DNA of 64,000 nt, taken from an uncultured Lachnospiraceae bacterium (GTDB lineage: Bacteria > Bacillota > Clostridia > Lachnospirales > Lachnospiraceae). Positions 23,610 to 32,575 of the stretch are shown here, in pieces. The first letter of the stretch is position 1. Each line of letters opens with the position of its first letter. The translations under genes were made by a program, and so were the position numbers. The DNA lies in contig CATNCF010000005.1 in NCBI GenBank assembly GCA_950097145.1, forward strand, positions 1 to 64,000. Direction: 5' to 3'. The notes under the pieces were generated by a model. It made no database searches and had not been told where the DNA came from. It saw only the letters and a list, made by a program, of their open reading frames with translations.

Positions 23610-25700
23610 TTATTTTGCAAGCAGAAGCATAATCTGATTACTTCTGGCAACAAATTTACTCATGGCGTCTGGAGAGAGGGGGTGATTGCTGAGGAGTGCC
23701 AGGTCATAAAGCTGTTCGCAGAACATTGGAACGTGCTCAGAATCTTTGTTGTCTAAAATGTAAGTTACCAATTTGTTATTTGCATTTAGGATTAAGGTTT
23801 GGTCGCCGCCGAACATAGAGGGATCCATGCCAGCCATGCCGTACATTTTCATCATATCCTGCATCCGTCTTCCTTCTTCAGAAAGGGTAATTACAGAGGA
23901 AATTTCTGCATTTTTCAATTTTTCTACAGATATTTTCAGGTTTTCGTTATTCAATGCTTTGCGGAAGGTTTCTGTCAAAGTGTCAGCGGATTCTTTTAAT
24001 TCTTCTTCGGAAACTTCCTCCTTCATAGAGTCGGTCAGGTCAGCGTCAATGCGGACAAAGCGGATTTTTTCATTTCTGCGTTCCAACTGAGTGATGAAAG
24101 AAGTGTCAATATTGTGGTCCAGAATGACGGCATCCATGCCTTGTTCCTTAAACATATTGATATACTGTCCCTGCTGCTGTCTGTCTGTTACGTAATAAAT
24201 GGGTTTGCGGCTGTCCTTTTCATCTTCATCATGTTCAGGAACATCTGTCTGTTCGGAGGTAGCGGAACTTTCAGAATTGTTCTTGATATTTTCAGAACTG
24301 TTGTCGTCCGTTTTTTCTTCCTCCACTTTCAGACATTCAGGCAGAGTCAGATATTTATCATCCAGATTCTTGAACAGGATATAATCATTGATTTTATCAC
24401 AGAATTTTTCATCTTTCAGGCAGCCGAATTTGATAAATGGGCTGATGTCATCCCAGTATTTTTCATAAGCTTCTTTATCGGTTTTGCACATGCCGCTTAA
24501 TTTATCAGCAACTTTTTTGGTGATGTAATCAGAGATTTTCTTTACAAAACCGTCATTCTGCAATGCGCTTCTGGATACATTAAGAGGAAGATCCGGACAG
24601 TCAATGACACCTTTTAACAGCATTAAGAACTCTGGAATTACTTCCTTGATATTGTCGGCAATGAATACCTGGTTGTTGTACAGTTTGATGGTTCCTTCGA
24701 TGGAATCATACTCGGTGTTGATTTTGGGGAAGTACAGGATTCCTTTCAGGTTGAAGGGATAGTCCATGTTTAGGTGAATCCAGAACAGAGGTTCCTTGTA
24801 ATCCTGGAATACCTTGCGGTAGAATGTCTTGTATTCCTCGTCTGTACAATCGTTGGGATGTTTGGTCCACAGAGGATGAGTATCATTGAGGGCAACGGGA
24901 CGTTTTACAATCTTGGCTTTTTCCGTGCGGGGAGATACCTCTACCTGTTCTTTGGTGCCGTCCTCATTTTCTTTTTCCTCGAATTTTGCTTCTTCTACAA
25001 TGGTTTCAATTACCTTGTCTTTTTCTGTTACTTCATCTGCAGGGATGGTCTCATATTCTTCTTCTGCATGTTCCTTTGCCAGATAGATAGCAGTGGGCAT
25101 AAAAGAGCAGTATTTTTCAATTACTTCTTTTGCACGGTATTCGTTAGCAAATTCCAGGCAGTCTTCATTGAGGAATAAAGTGATTTCTGTACCAACAGTG
25201 GTTTTAGCGCCGTCCTTCATGTCGAATTCTGTACCGCCGTCGCATTCCCAGTGGACAGGAACTGCGTCCTTCTGATAGGACAGGGAATCAATATGCACTG
25301 CGTCTGCTACCATGAATGCGGAGTAGAAGCCCAGTCCAAAGTGCCCGATAATTTGTTCTTCACTTGCCTTATCTTTATATTTTTCCAGAAAATCAGTAGC
25401 TCCGGAAAAGGCAATCTGATTAATGTATTCCTCAACCTCATCAGCAGTCATTCCCAGGCCATTGTCAATGAATTTCAGTGTTTTTTCTTCTGGGTTTACC
25501 AGAATCTGGATTTTAGGCTCATAGTCTGCAGGCAGTTCATATTCGCCCATCAGATCCAGTTTCTTTAATTTGGTAATGGCGTCGCAGCCGTTGGAAATTA
25601 ATTCACGATAGAAAATATCGTGGTCGGAATAAAGCCATTTCTTTATAATGGGGAAAATATTATCGCTGTTGATGGAAAGATTTCCGTGTTTGTTGCTCAT
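23610..25700 (-). CDS. htpG: molecular chaperone HtpG (Hsp90)
   Basis: 696 residues; ATG 25700 with AAGGAG upstream. The GHKL ATPase domain shows 'ELISNGCDAITKL', 'DNGLGMTADEV' and 'GHFGLGFYSAFMVAD'. The middle domain has 'LWTKHPNDCTDEEY', and the C-terminal dimerisation part ends 'LLSNHPLSPDAMSKFVARSN'. It is longer than the usual 610-640 residues because of two charged insertions (about 215-260 and 465-500, Glu/Asp/Ser-rich). A perfect CIRCE operator lies upstream, so HrcA control is expected. Confidence 0.97.
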   Translation of the reverse strand: MSNKHGNLSINSDNIFPIIKKWLYSDHDIFYRELISNGCDAITKLKKLDLMGEYELPADYEPKIQILVNPEEKTLKFIDNGLGMTADEVEEYINQIAFSGATDFLEKYKDKASEEQIIGHFGLGFYSAFMVADAVHIDSLSYQKDAVPVHWECDGGTEFDMKDGAKTTVGTEITLFLNEDCLEFANEYRAKEVIEKYCSFMPTAIYLAKEHAEEEYETIPADEVTEKDKVIETIVEEAKFEEKENEDGTKEQVEVSPRTEKAKIVKRPVALNDTHPLWTKHPNDCTDEEYKTFYRKVFQDYKEPLFWIHLNMDYPFNLKGILYFPKINTEYDSIEGTIKLYNNQVFIADNIKEVIPEFLMLLKGVIDCPDLPLNVSRSALQNDGFVKKISDYITKKVADKLSGMCKTDKEAYEKYWDDISPFIKFGCLKDEKFCDKINDYILFKNLDDKYLTLPECLKVEEEKTDDNSSENIKNNSESSATSEQTDVPEHDEDEKDSRKPIYYVTDRQQQGQYINMFKEQGMDAVILDHNIDTSFITQLERRNEKIRFVRIDADLTDSMKEEVSEEELKESADTLTETFRKALNNENLKISVEKLKNAEISSVITLSEEGRRMQDMMKMYGMAGMDPSMFGGDQTLILNANNKLVTYILDNKDSEHVPMFCEQLYDLALLSNHPLSPDAMSKFVARSNQIMLLLAK

Positions 25701-25762
25701 AGAATTACACTCCTTTGTTGTCTGTTATTACAGCTTGTTATTTTTTATTTAATCTAAAAAAG

Positions 25763-25791
25763 ATTGTAATACCCTGGTTCAAAAAAGTCAA
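25763..25791 (-). promoter_or_regulatory. htpG promoter
   Basis: Minus strand TTGACT (25791-25786), 17-base spacer, TACAAT (25768-25763), about 60 bases before the htpG start and immediately downstream of the CIRCE element. Confidence 0.75.
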
Positions 25792-25798
25792 TAGAAAA

Positions 25799-25825
25799 TT
25801 AGCACTCCTTTAACATGAGTGCTAA
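25799..25825. promoter_or_regulatory. CIRCE operator (HrcA binding site)
   Basis: TTAGCACTC (25799-25807), nine-base spacer, GAGTGCTAA (25817-25825): the exact CIRCE consensus. It ends 7 bases from the htpG -35 and lies between divergent promoters. Confidence 0.97.
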
Positions 25826-25896
25826 CAAAAATCTGCCAGGCCAGGAAAATCAAGGGTTTTCAAAATTATAAAAAGTTTATAAACAAGGAAAGTTTA

Positions 25897-25925
25897 TTGA
25901 CAGTCTGGTACTTTTATCATAGAAT
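25897..25925 (+). promoter_or_regulatory. promoter of the repeat-protein/HD-GYP gene pair
   Basis: TTGACA (25897-25902), 17-base spacer, TAGAAT (25920-25925), 34 bases before the start. Confidence 0.7.
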
Positions 25926-25962
25926 GGAAGGGCAGGATATTTTGTAGATTCAGAGGTGAATG

Positions 25963-26415
25963 ATGAAAAATCAGTTAATGAAAAAGTATGAGTCCATGGG
26001 GTTTGATAAGGGGCAGCTGGAAGAAATCCGTCAGGGAATTGAGAAAGGGCTTGATGTGTCCTGGTATACTTTTGTTAAATATGACTGGTTTCAAATGGAA
26101 GAGATTAAGAAAGGGCTGGAGCGTGGCCTGGATGTATCTGTTTATGCTAAGCCAGAGATTTCATATGACCGGATGCGTCAGATCCGCAAAGGCCTTAAAG
26201 AGGGGGTCGATCTTGCGGAGTATCAGGAGCTTGCAGCAGGGTATCTGCGCCAGATCCGTAAGGCAAAGCAGGGAAATGTAAATATTTTTCCTTATATTAA
26301 GGAGGGCTACGAACCATATCAACTGGAAGAAATCCGTTTGGCGCTGGAACATAAGGCAGATATAAAGCAATTTTTGCTCAAGGAATTATTGGGGGAATCT
26401 ATTCGTGAAATATGA
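25963..26415 (+). CDS. short helical-repeat protein (about 25-residue repeats)
   Basis: 150 residues; the second of two adjacent ATGs fits the GAGGTG site. Built from about five repeats of the pattern 'QMxEIRxGLExGLDVSxYA', e.g. 'QLEEIRQGIEKGLDVSWY', 'QMEEIKKGLERGLDVSVYA' and 'RMRQIRKGLKEGVDLAEY'. Each repeat probably forms a helix-turn unit. Proteins with this repeat occur in gut Clostridia, sometimes in long arrays; function is unknown. The stop overlaps the next ATG (ATATGA), so the pair is translationally coupled or was joined by a deletion. Confidence 0.75.
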   Translation: MKNQLMKKYESMGFDKGQLEEIRQGIEKGLDVSWYTFVKYDWFQMEEIKKGLERGLDVSVYAKPEISYDRMRQIRKGLKEGVDLAEYQELAAGYLRQIRKAKQGNVNIFPYIKEGYEPYQLEEIRLALEHKADIKQFLLKELLGESIREI

Positions 26416-27305
26416 AGAAAAAGGGGTGGATGAATGAAATTCCAGTACTGATTATTACGGCAGAACATTCTGTGGAAGTGGAGAAAAAATGTATTCAAAT
26501 GGGGGCGTCCGACTTAATCAGGAAACCCTTTGACGCAGATGTGGTAAAGAACCGCGTCAATAATAATATTTCTTTTTATCAGCATAAAAATCATATAGAA
26601 GAGAAGGTGCGGGAGCAGAATCAGATGCTGCGCAAGCAGTATTCTGTAATGAAGCTCCAGGCTGAAAAATTAAAAAAAGCAAATGAGAAAATGATTGATA
26701 TTGTTTGCAATATTTTAGAGCATCATTATCCGGAATTTTCAGAAAATACACAGATTGTTAGAGAAATCAGCCGGATTGTCGGAAAAAAAGTACAAAATAA
26801 TTATCCGGAATACAAACTGACGGATCTGGATGTAGAAGCTATTGCAGAATTAGCGTCACTGCGCGATATTGGGAAACTGTTAATTTCTGACCATGTTTTG
26901 TATAAACCTGCAAAACTTACAAAAGAAGAAACGGAGTACATGAAATCCCACACAACAAAAGGCTGCGAGATTATGAAAATGATGAAAGACCTGCAGACAC
27001 CAGAGTATCATAAGAAAAGCATGGAGATTTGCCGGTATCATCATGAGCGCTATGACGGAAGAGGATATCCAGAGGGACTGAAAGGAGATGAGATACCAAT
27101 TTCAGCGCAAATTGTATCGGTGGTAGATGCTTATCACGCTTTGATCAGTGAACGTATTTACAAACGGGCGTACTCCAGGGAGGAAGCATATTATATGATT
27201 TTAGGCGGAGAATGCGGTGTTTTTTCGCCCAAAATTATGGAGTGCTTCCGTATGTCCAGAACAGAAATGGAAGCAATCCATACAGATACGGAAGAAAATG
27301 CCTGA
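26412..27305 (+). CDS. HD-GYP-type response regulator with half receiver and degenerate metal site
   Basis: 297 residues. It starts in the middle of a receiver domain ('IPVLIITAEHSVEVEKKCIQ' then 'MGASDLIRKPF' with the conserved Lys); the phosphorylated Asp and acidic pocket are missing. A coiled coil (about 50-95) leads to an HD-GYP domain with 'HHERYDGRGYPEGL'. The HD motif itself reads SLRDIGK instead of LHDIGK, 'DAYHAL' replaces 'DVYDAL' and 'VFSPKI' replaces 'VFDPxx', so several metal ligands are lost. It is unlikely to hydrolyse c-di-GMP; a binding role or decay is possible. No ribosome site is obvious. Confidence 0.75.
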   Translation: MKKKGWMNEIPVLIITAEHSVEVEKKCIQMGASDLIRKPFDADVVKNRVNNNISFYQHKNHIEEKVREQNQMLRKQYSVMKLQAEKLKKANEKMIDIVCNILEHHYPEFSENTQIVREISRIVGKKVQNNYPEYKLTDLDVEAIAELASLRDIGKLLISDHVLYKPAKLTKEETEYMKSHTTKGCEIMKMMKDLQTPEYHKKSMEICRYHHERYDGRGYPEGLKGDEIPISAQIVSVVDAYHALISERIYKRAYSREEAYYMILGGECGVFSPKIMECFRMSRTEMEAIHTDTEENA

Positions 27306-27381
27306 GGTTTGCATGATTTTGGTATGTTCAGGGAGGATGGAAGCGTAAGAATATCATGATAGGAAGATATAGAAATTCTAT

Positions 27382-27410
27382 TTGAGTAAATAGTTTATCA
27401 ATGATATACT
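27382..27410 (+). promoter_or_regulatory. promoter of the trimeric hydrogenase operon
   Basis: TTGAGT (27382-27387), 17-base spacer, TATACT (27405-27410), 45 bases before the first start codon. Confidence 0.65.
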
Positions 27411-27455
27411 GATAATACCAATTTCAACAAAAGAAACCAACAAGGAGGAAACGAT

Positions 27456-27959
27456 TTGGAAGCAAAGGAAGTGAAAGTGTTAGATGAGATCTTAGCTGCT
27501 CATGATTACAGCCAGACGAAAGTGATTGCAATTATGCAGGATATCCAGAAGGTGTACCGTTATCTGCCGGAAGAGATGCTCTGCTATATTGCAAAAAAGC
27601 TGCATTTGAGCGAAGCAAAAGTGTACGGGGTAGCTACATTTTATGAAAATTTTTCTTTGGAGCCAAAAGGGAAATACGTGATTAAAATTTGCGATGGAAC
27701 AGCGTGCCATGTGCGCAGATCTACTGCTATTTTAGAAGAAATCCGCAGTCTTTTGGGAGTGACAGCGGCGAAACCCACGACAGACGACATGATGTTTACC
27801 GTAGAGACAGTATCCTGTCTGGGAGCCTGCGGCCTGGCTCCTGTCTGTACTGTTAATGATGTGGTGCATCCGGCCATGACGCCGGAGAAGGCGAGAACAT
27901 TAATTCAGGAGTTGAAAAATGGCAGTGGTGCAGGAGAGGAGGCCGCAGATGAGAATTAA
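27456..27959 (+). CDS. hydC: NADH-dependent [FeFe] hydrogenase subunit HydC (NuoE-like, [2Fe-2S])
   Basis: 167 residues. The start is TTG 27456, eight bases after AAGGAGGAAA; no ATG fits. Thioredoxin-like NuoE fold with ligands CDGTAC and CLGAC (C-x4-C and C-x3-C) for a [2Fe-2S] cluster, plus 'YGVATFYENFSLEPKGKY'. Small subunit of the bifurcating hydrogenase, passing electrons between the NADH/FMN subunit and the catalytic chain. The 3' end overlaps hydB by 11 bases. Confidence 0.93.
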   Translation: MEAKEVKVLDEILAAHDYSQTKVIAIMQDIQKVYRYLPEEMLCYIAKKLHLSEAKVYGVATFYENFSLEPKGKYVIKICDGTACHVRRSTAILEEIRSLLGVTAAKPTTDDMMFTVETVSCLGACGLAPVCTVNDVVHPAMTPEKARTLIQELKNGSGAGEEAADEN

Positions 27960-29838
27960 TACGAGAGAAGAACTGGAAGCCAGGAGAAAAGAATATGCGG
28001 CATCCTTAAAAACACAGAGAAAGCAGATTTTGATTTGCGCTGGAACAGGATGTGTTGCCGGGGGCTCTTTAAATATCTATGCCAGAATGCAGGAAATTCT
28101 TATGGCGCGGGGCATCAAATGTTCTCTGGTGCTGGAGAAAGAGCCTCATGACGAGAGCATTGGTTTGAAGAAGTCCGGCTGTCATGGATTTTGCGAGATG
28201 GGTCCCCTTTTGCGCATTGAGCCGGAAGGAATTCTATATGTAAAGGTCAAAACAGAGGATTGTGAGGAAATTATCGAAAAGAGTATTGCAGGGGATGAAA
28301 TCATTGACCGTTTGGTATACCATGACCAGGAAGGAAAAGCATATGAGAGACAGGATGATATTCCCTTCTACAAGCAGCAGACCCGGGTGGCTTTGGAGGA
28401 TTGCGGAAGGATCAATGCTGAATCCATTAAGGAATACATAGCGGTGGGCGGTTATGGGGCCGTAGCAAAAGCCTTGTTCGATATGACGCCCCAGCAGATT
28501 GTGGACGAGGTATCTGAGGCGTCCCTGCGGGGACGCGGCGGCGGCGGGTTCCCCACTGGGCGGAAATGGGCTCAGGTACTGGCGCAGGATCAAGAAATTA
28601 AATATGTGGTCTGTAATGGGGATGAAGGAGATCCAGGGGCATTTATGGATCGCAGCATGATGGAGGGAGATCCCCATCGTGTCATTGAAGGGATGCTGAT
28701 TGCCGGGATTGCAACTGGGGCACATTATGGTTTTATCTATGTACGGGCAGAATATCCCCTTGCGGTAGAGCGTCTGCAGAATGCCATTAATAAGGCAGAG
28801 GAAAAAGGGCTGCTGGGAAAAAATATTTTAGGTTCCGGCTTTGATTTTGATTTGCAGATCAGCCAGGGTGCAGGCGCTTTTGTCTGCGGCGAAGGTTCTG
28901 CATTGACGGCCTCCATTGAAGGAAACCGGGGGATGCCCAGAGTGAAGCCTCCCCGCACAGTGGAAAAAGGGCTCTTTGAAAAGCCTACGGTATTGAATAA
29001 TGTGGAAACTTACTGCAATGTTCCGCCTATTATCAGTAAGGGGGCTGCGTGGTATAAAACCATCGGGCCGGACAACAATCATGGAACCAAGGCATTTGCA
29101 CTGACTGGAAATGTCATGAATACAGGATTGATTGAAGTGCCTATGGGAACGCCTCTGCGCAAGGTTATTTTTGACATCGGCGGCGGTGTGAAAGGCGGCG
29201 GATTTAAGGCGGTGCAGATTGGCGGCCCTTCCGGCGGCTGTCTCTGTATTAACCCATCAGAGGACCATTTGGATCTGCATTTAGACTTTGATTCCCTGAA
29301 AAAAGTAGGAGCAATGATTGGAAGCGGCGGTCTTGTAGTTATGAACGACAAGAGCTGCATGGTGGAAGTGGCAAGGTTCTTTATGAATTTTACTCAAAAT
29401 GAGTCCTGCGGAAAATGCATTCCCTGCAGAGAAGGCACGAAACGGATGTTAGAGCTTTTGAATGACATTTGTGAAGGAAGGGGAACTTTGGGGCATATCC
29501 AACTGTTGGAAGAACTTTCGGAAACAATTTCAGCAACGGCATTGTGCGGACTAGGCAAGACAGCGGCCTCTCCGGTGGTGAGCACCATGAAATATTTTCG
29601 AGAGGAATATATAGCCCATGTGGTGGAGAAGAAATGTCCTGCGGGTCAGTGTAAGGCGTTAGTAACCCTCCAGATTGATCCAGAATTGTGCAAGGGATGC
29701 AGCAAGTGTGCAAAGCTCTGTCCCGCAGGCGCTATTTCTGGTGAAATAAAGAAACCATTTGTTATTGATGCCAAGAAATGCATCAAGTGTGGAGCCTGCA
29801 AAGAAGGCTGTAATTTCCACGCAGTAATAGAAGTGTAG
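27949..29838 (+). CDS. hydB: NADH-dependent [FeFe] hydrogenase subunit HydB (NuoF-like, FMN)
   Basis: 629 residues from ATG 27949, chosen because AGGAGAGGAGG precedes it. Domains: N-terminal ferredoxin-like thioredoxin fold (ICAGTGCVAGGS); NADH/FMN site 'LRGRGGGGFPTGRKW' and 'GDEGDPGAFMDR'; a [4Fe-4S] site 'SCGKCIPCREG'; and two C-terminal ferredoxin [4Fe-4S] motifs (CKGCSKCAKLC and CIKCGACKEGC). It oxidises or reduces NAD(H) at FMN and splits electrons with ferredoxin. Such C-terminal ferredoxin domains are typical for bifurcating HydB rather than respiratory NuoF. Confidence 0.95.
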   Translation: MRINTREELEARRKEYAASLKTQRKQILICAGTGCVAGGSLNIYARMQEILMARGIKCSLVLEKEPHDESIGLKKSGCHGFCEMGPLLRIEPEGILYVKVKTEDCEEIIEKSIAGDEIIDRLVYHDQEGKAYERQDDIPFYKQQTRVALEDCGRINAESIKEYIAVGGYGAVAKALFDMTPQQIVDEVSEASLRGRGGGGFPTGRKWAQVLAQDQEIKYVVCNGDEGDPGAFMDRSMMEGDPHRVIEGMLIAGIATGAHYGFIYVRAEYPLAVERLQNAINKAEEKGLLGKNILGSGFDFDLQISQGAGAFVCGEGSALTASIEGNRGMPRVKPPRTVEKGLFEKPTVLNNVETYCNVPPIISKGAAWYKTIGPDNNHGTKAFALTGNVMNTGLIEVPMGTPLRKVIFDIGGGVKGGGFKAVQIGGPSGGCLCINPSEDHLDLHLDFDSLKKVGAMIGSGGLVVMNDKSCMVEVARFFMNFTQNESCGKCIPCREGTKRMLELLNDICEGRGTLGHIQLLEELSETISATALCGLGKTAASPVVSTMKYFREEYIAHVVEKKCPAGQCKALVTLQIDPELCKGCSKCAKLCPAGAISGEIKKPFVIDAKKCIKCGACKEGCNFHAVIEV

Positions 29839-29850
29839 GAGGGAACGGAC

Positions 29851-31548
29851 ATGGAAAAATATATGATAATTGATGGAGAGCGCGTACCGTTCACCGATGA
29901 GAAAAATATTCTTGCAGTGATCCGCAAAGCAGGAATTATTTTACCAACATTTTGCTATTATTCGGACTTGTCTATTTATGGAGCCTGCCGTATGTGCGTG
30001 GTGGAAGATAACCGGGGAGGCATTGTGGCGTCCTGTTCTACCCCGCCGAAAAACGGCATGGAAATACGAACGAATACACCGCAGCTTTACTATCACAGGA
30101 AACGTATCCTAGAGCTGCTTTTGGCTGCGCACTGCAGAGACTGTACTACCTGTGAGAAAAATGGAAAATGCAAGCTGCAGGAACTGGCAAACCGGTTTTC
30201 CATTCCAGGCGTGCGGTTTGAAAACACCAATCCCATCCGTCCCATTGACACTTCTTCGAAAGCTATTGTGCGCAATCCCAATAAATGTATTCTCTGTGGC
30301 GATTGTGTGAGAGTGTGCAGTGAAATCCAGCATGTGGGAGCCATTGACTTTGCCCATCGGGGGGCTGATATGGAGATTTCCACGGCATTTGGCAGAGATA
30401 TTGCCGATACCAACTGCGTCAACTGCGGGCAATGTGCGGCTGTATGTCCTACAGGAGCCATTACCATTAAAAATGATACCCATGACGTATGGGAGGCAAT
30501 CCACAATCCAGATAAGCGCGTGGTGGTACAGATTGCGCCGGCAGTCCGTGTGGCAATCGGTGAAGGGTATGGATATGACCCGGGAGAGAATACCATAGGA
30601 AAATTGATTGCCTCTCTGCGCATGCTGGGGGTGGATGCGATTTTTGACACTTCTGTGGGGGCAGATCTTACCATCATGGAGGAATCGGAAGAACTGGTGG
30701 AGAGTTTAGAGGAGAAAGACCGTAAATATCCGCTGTTTACTTCCTGCTGTCCAGGATGGATTCGCTACGTGGAGACGCAGTATCCTCATATTATGCCCTA
30801 TGTGTCCACAGCTAAATCCCCTATGCAGATGTTCGGGGCGGTGATTAAGGAGTATTATAAGAAGCAGGACAAGAAGGAGAAGAAAGAGACGGTCTCAGTA
30901 GCCATTATGCCTTGTACTGCTAAGAAGTTTGAGGCATCCAGAGAAGAGTTTGTAAGAAATGGTATTTCGGATGTGGATTATGTACTTACTTCAGAAGAAG
31001 TAATTGGCATGTTAAAGGAAATTGGTATCCGCTTTGACCGTTTAGAGCCTGAAGCTTATGATATGCCATTTTCTATTTATTCTGGTGCGGGAGTAATTTT
31101 TGGAGCTACCGGAGGCGTGACAGAGGCGGCAGTCCGCCGGGTAGTGGCAGATAAGAGCCCAAAAGTGCTGAAAGAAATTGAGTTTATTGGAGTGCGGGGC
31201 ATGAAAGGTGTCAAGGAATGTGAACTGGATCTTGGGGAGCGCACCATAAGAATTGGTATTGTCAGCGGCCTTGGGAATGCGGACTGCCTGCTGCAGAAGA
31301 TTGAGAGCGGGGAAGAGCATTTTGATTTTGTAGAAGTGATGGCATGTCCTGGCGGCTGTGTTGCAGGAGCTGGCCAGCCATTTGCCCGTTCCACGGAAAA
31401 GCGGATGCGCGCAGAAGGATTATATAAGAATGACAAAGCGCTTCAAATTAAGCGCAGCGAGGAAAATCCTCTGGTAAATACGCTTTACAATGATCTGTTG
31501 AAAAATCGGGAGCATGAGCTTTTGCATGTAAATTATATCCATGAATAG
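29851..31548 (+). CDS. hydA: NADH-dependent [FeFe] hydrogenase catalytic subunit HydA
   Basis: 565 residues, ATG 29851, GGAGGGAAC upstream. N-terminal [2Fe-2S] domain (CRMCVVED, with Cys before it), a His/Cys [4Fe-4S] motif (HCRDCTTCEKNGKC), two [4Fe-4S] ferredoxin motifs (CILCGDCVRVC, CVNCGQCAAVC), then the H-cluster: L1 TSCCPGW (about 296), L2 MPCTAKK (about 352) and L3 ACPGGCVAGAG (about 497). L3 has Ala where many enzymes have Gly, a mild change. It makes or oxidises H2 using ferredoxin and NADH together with HydB and HydC, balancing fermentation. Confidence 0.96.
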   Translation: MEKYMIIDGERVPFTDEKNILAVIRKAGIILPTFCYYSDLSIYGACRMCVVEDNRGGIVASCSTPPKNGMEIRTNTPQLYYHRKRILELLLAAHCRDCTTCEKNGKCKLQELANRFSIPGVRFENTNPIRPIDTSSKAIVRNPNKCILCGDCVRVCSEIQHVGAIDFAHRGADMEISTAFGRDIADTNCVNCGQCAAVCPTGAITIKNDTHDVWEAIHNPDKRVVVQIAPAVRVAIGEGYGYDPGENTIGKLIASLRMLGVDAIFDTSVGADLTIMEESEELVESLEEKDRKYPLFTSCCPGWIRYVETQYPHIMPYVSTAKSPMQMFGAVIKEYYKKQDKKEKKETVSVAIMPCTAKKFEASREEFVRNGISDVDYVLTSEEVIGMLKEIGIRFDRLEPEAYDMPFSIYSGAGVIFGATGGVTEAAVRRVVADKSPKVLKEIEFIGVRGMKGVKECELDLGERTIRIGIVSGLGNADCLLQKIESGEEHFDFVEVMACPGGCVAGAGQPFARSTEKRMRAEGLYKNDKALQIKRSEENPLVNTLYNDLLKNREHELLHVNYIHE

Positions 31549-31704
31549 AAAGTAAATAACTATGAGAACACAGGAGCAGATGTTTAAACTCTGTTTTCTG
31601 TGTTCTTTGCCATGTATGGCAGGTTTCAGAACCTATCAGGATGAGGAAAGAGGTAAAGAATACCAGTATTTATGCCGAAAAAATAAAGAGAAAGGAGGAC
31701 GGCT

Positions 31705-32427
31705 ATGAATGTTTCAATGACAAGTATAGGGACAGACACTTATCGGAAAGGTTCCGTTTTTGCCGGAAATCTTCCAATGCTGCAAAATAATGGGCTGAAA
31801 AGCACCCAGGAGAAAGCAGAGCGGCAGCAGAAGGCACAGAACGAAGTTTCGTTCTGGGAGAAACAGAAGGAAAACCTGAAGGAAAAGGAGTGCGATACGG
31901 TAGAGGAAATTGCTGAGAAACTCAAAGCTCTGCACAGCTATGAGGAAGAAATTGCGTCAGTAAAGCAATCCTTTAATAATGAGCAGATGTGGCATATAAT
32001 GGACGAAGCGCAGGAGCGCGGAGAGAAGATTGCAGAAGCTGCCGAGAAGATGGAACCAAAGACGCCGGAAGAGAGGCGGGAAGAAGCTGCCGAAGAAGCT
32101 CTGGGTACAGAAGAAGACAAGAGCGCAATGGAGGAACTGTTGGACGACGTTTCCGATATGGCAGAAGAAACCGCAGAGATGGCGGAGGATTTGCAGAATC
32201 TCAAAGAAACTGCAGAAGAAATGGAAAACAACGCGCAGGAGGCAGAAAATCTTCAGGAAGGCGAAGGAGCTTTATCAGAACTTACTCAGCAGATGCAGAA
32301 TATCCAGGAGCAGAAACAGCAGGAACAGGAAGAAGAAAAGCTTGCTGCCAGGCAGGCGCAGAAGCTTGGAGCATATCAGCCTGAGCAGAAGAAGTATCTC
32401 TATCAGGGGATGAACATTTTAGTATGA
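31705..32427 (+). CDS. coiled-coil hypothetical protein
   Basis: 240 residues, ATG 31705 after AAAGGAGG. No signal peptide. From about residue 30 on it is almost entirely Glu/Lys/Gln/Ala helix (for example 'MAEETAEMAEDLQNLKETAE'), predicted coiled coil, ending with a Tyr-rich tail (YQPEQKKYLYQGMNILV). No known domain. It stands alone between the hydrogenase operon and a bidirectional terminator. Function is unknown. Confidence 0.7.
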   Translation: MNVSMTSIGTDTYRKGSVFAGNLPMLQNNGLKSTQEKAERQQKAQNEVSFWEKQKENLKEKECDTVEEIAEKLKALHSYEEEIASVKQSFNNEQMWHIMDEAQERGEKIAEAAEKMEPKTPEERREEAAEEALGTEEDKSAMEELLDDVSDMAEETAEMAEDLQNLKETAEEMENNAQEAENLQEGEGALSELTQQMQNIQEQKQQEQEEEKLAARQAQKLGAYQPEQKKYLYQGMNILV

Positions 32428-32430
32428 TTT

Positions 32431-32505
32431 AGCATGAGGAGGGACCCAGCATTTAACATGAGGAGGGACCCAGCGAAGCTGGGAGGAGCCCTTGTGCTTC
32501 TTACC
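32431..32505 (+). repeat. hairpin repeat related to the 68-bp array at 44922
   Basis: One full unit (CATGAGGAGGGACCCA, stem CCCAGC-GAA-GCTGGG, GGAGGAGCCCTTGTGCTTCTTA) preceded by a 20-bp partial copy. The stem has one more pair than in the array, with both arms changed together. Confidence 0.75.
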
Positions 32506-32514
32506 GGAGCCATG

Positions 32515-32560
32515 AAAAGAACCGTCATGGAGAACATCATGTTCCATTGGCGGTTCTTTT
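32515..32560. terminator. bidirectional terminator
   Basis: AAAAGAACCG (32515-32524) pairs with CGGTTCTTTT (32551-32560), with an inner CATGGA...TTCCAT pairing. A-run on one side and T-run on the other serve both converging genes. Confidence 0.85.
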
Positions 32561-32575
32561 ATAGTACTCCGGCGG

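Noticed and set aside
30093-30677. Long minus-strand frame inside hydA
   Set aside because: It is antisense to codons of a clearly real gene, is Ser/Arg-rich and has no start signal; GC-rich codon structure produces such shadows.
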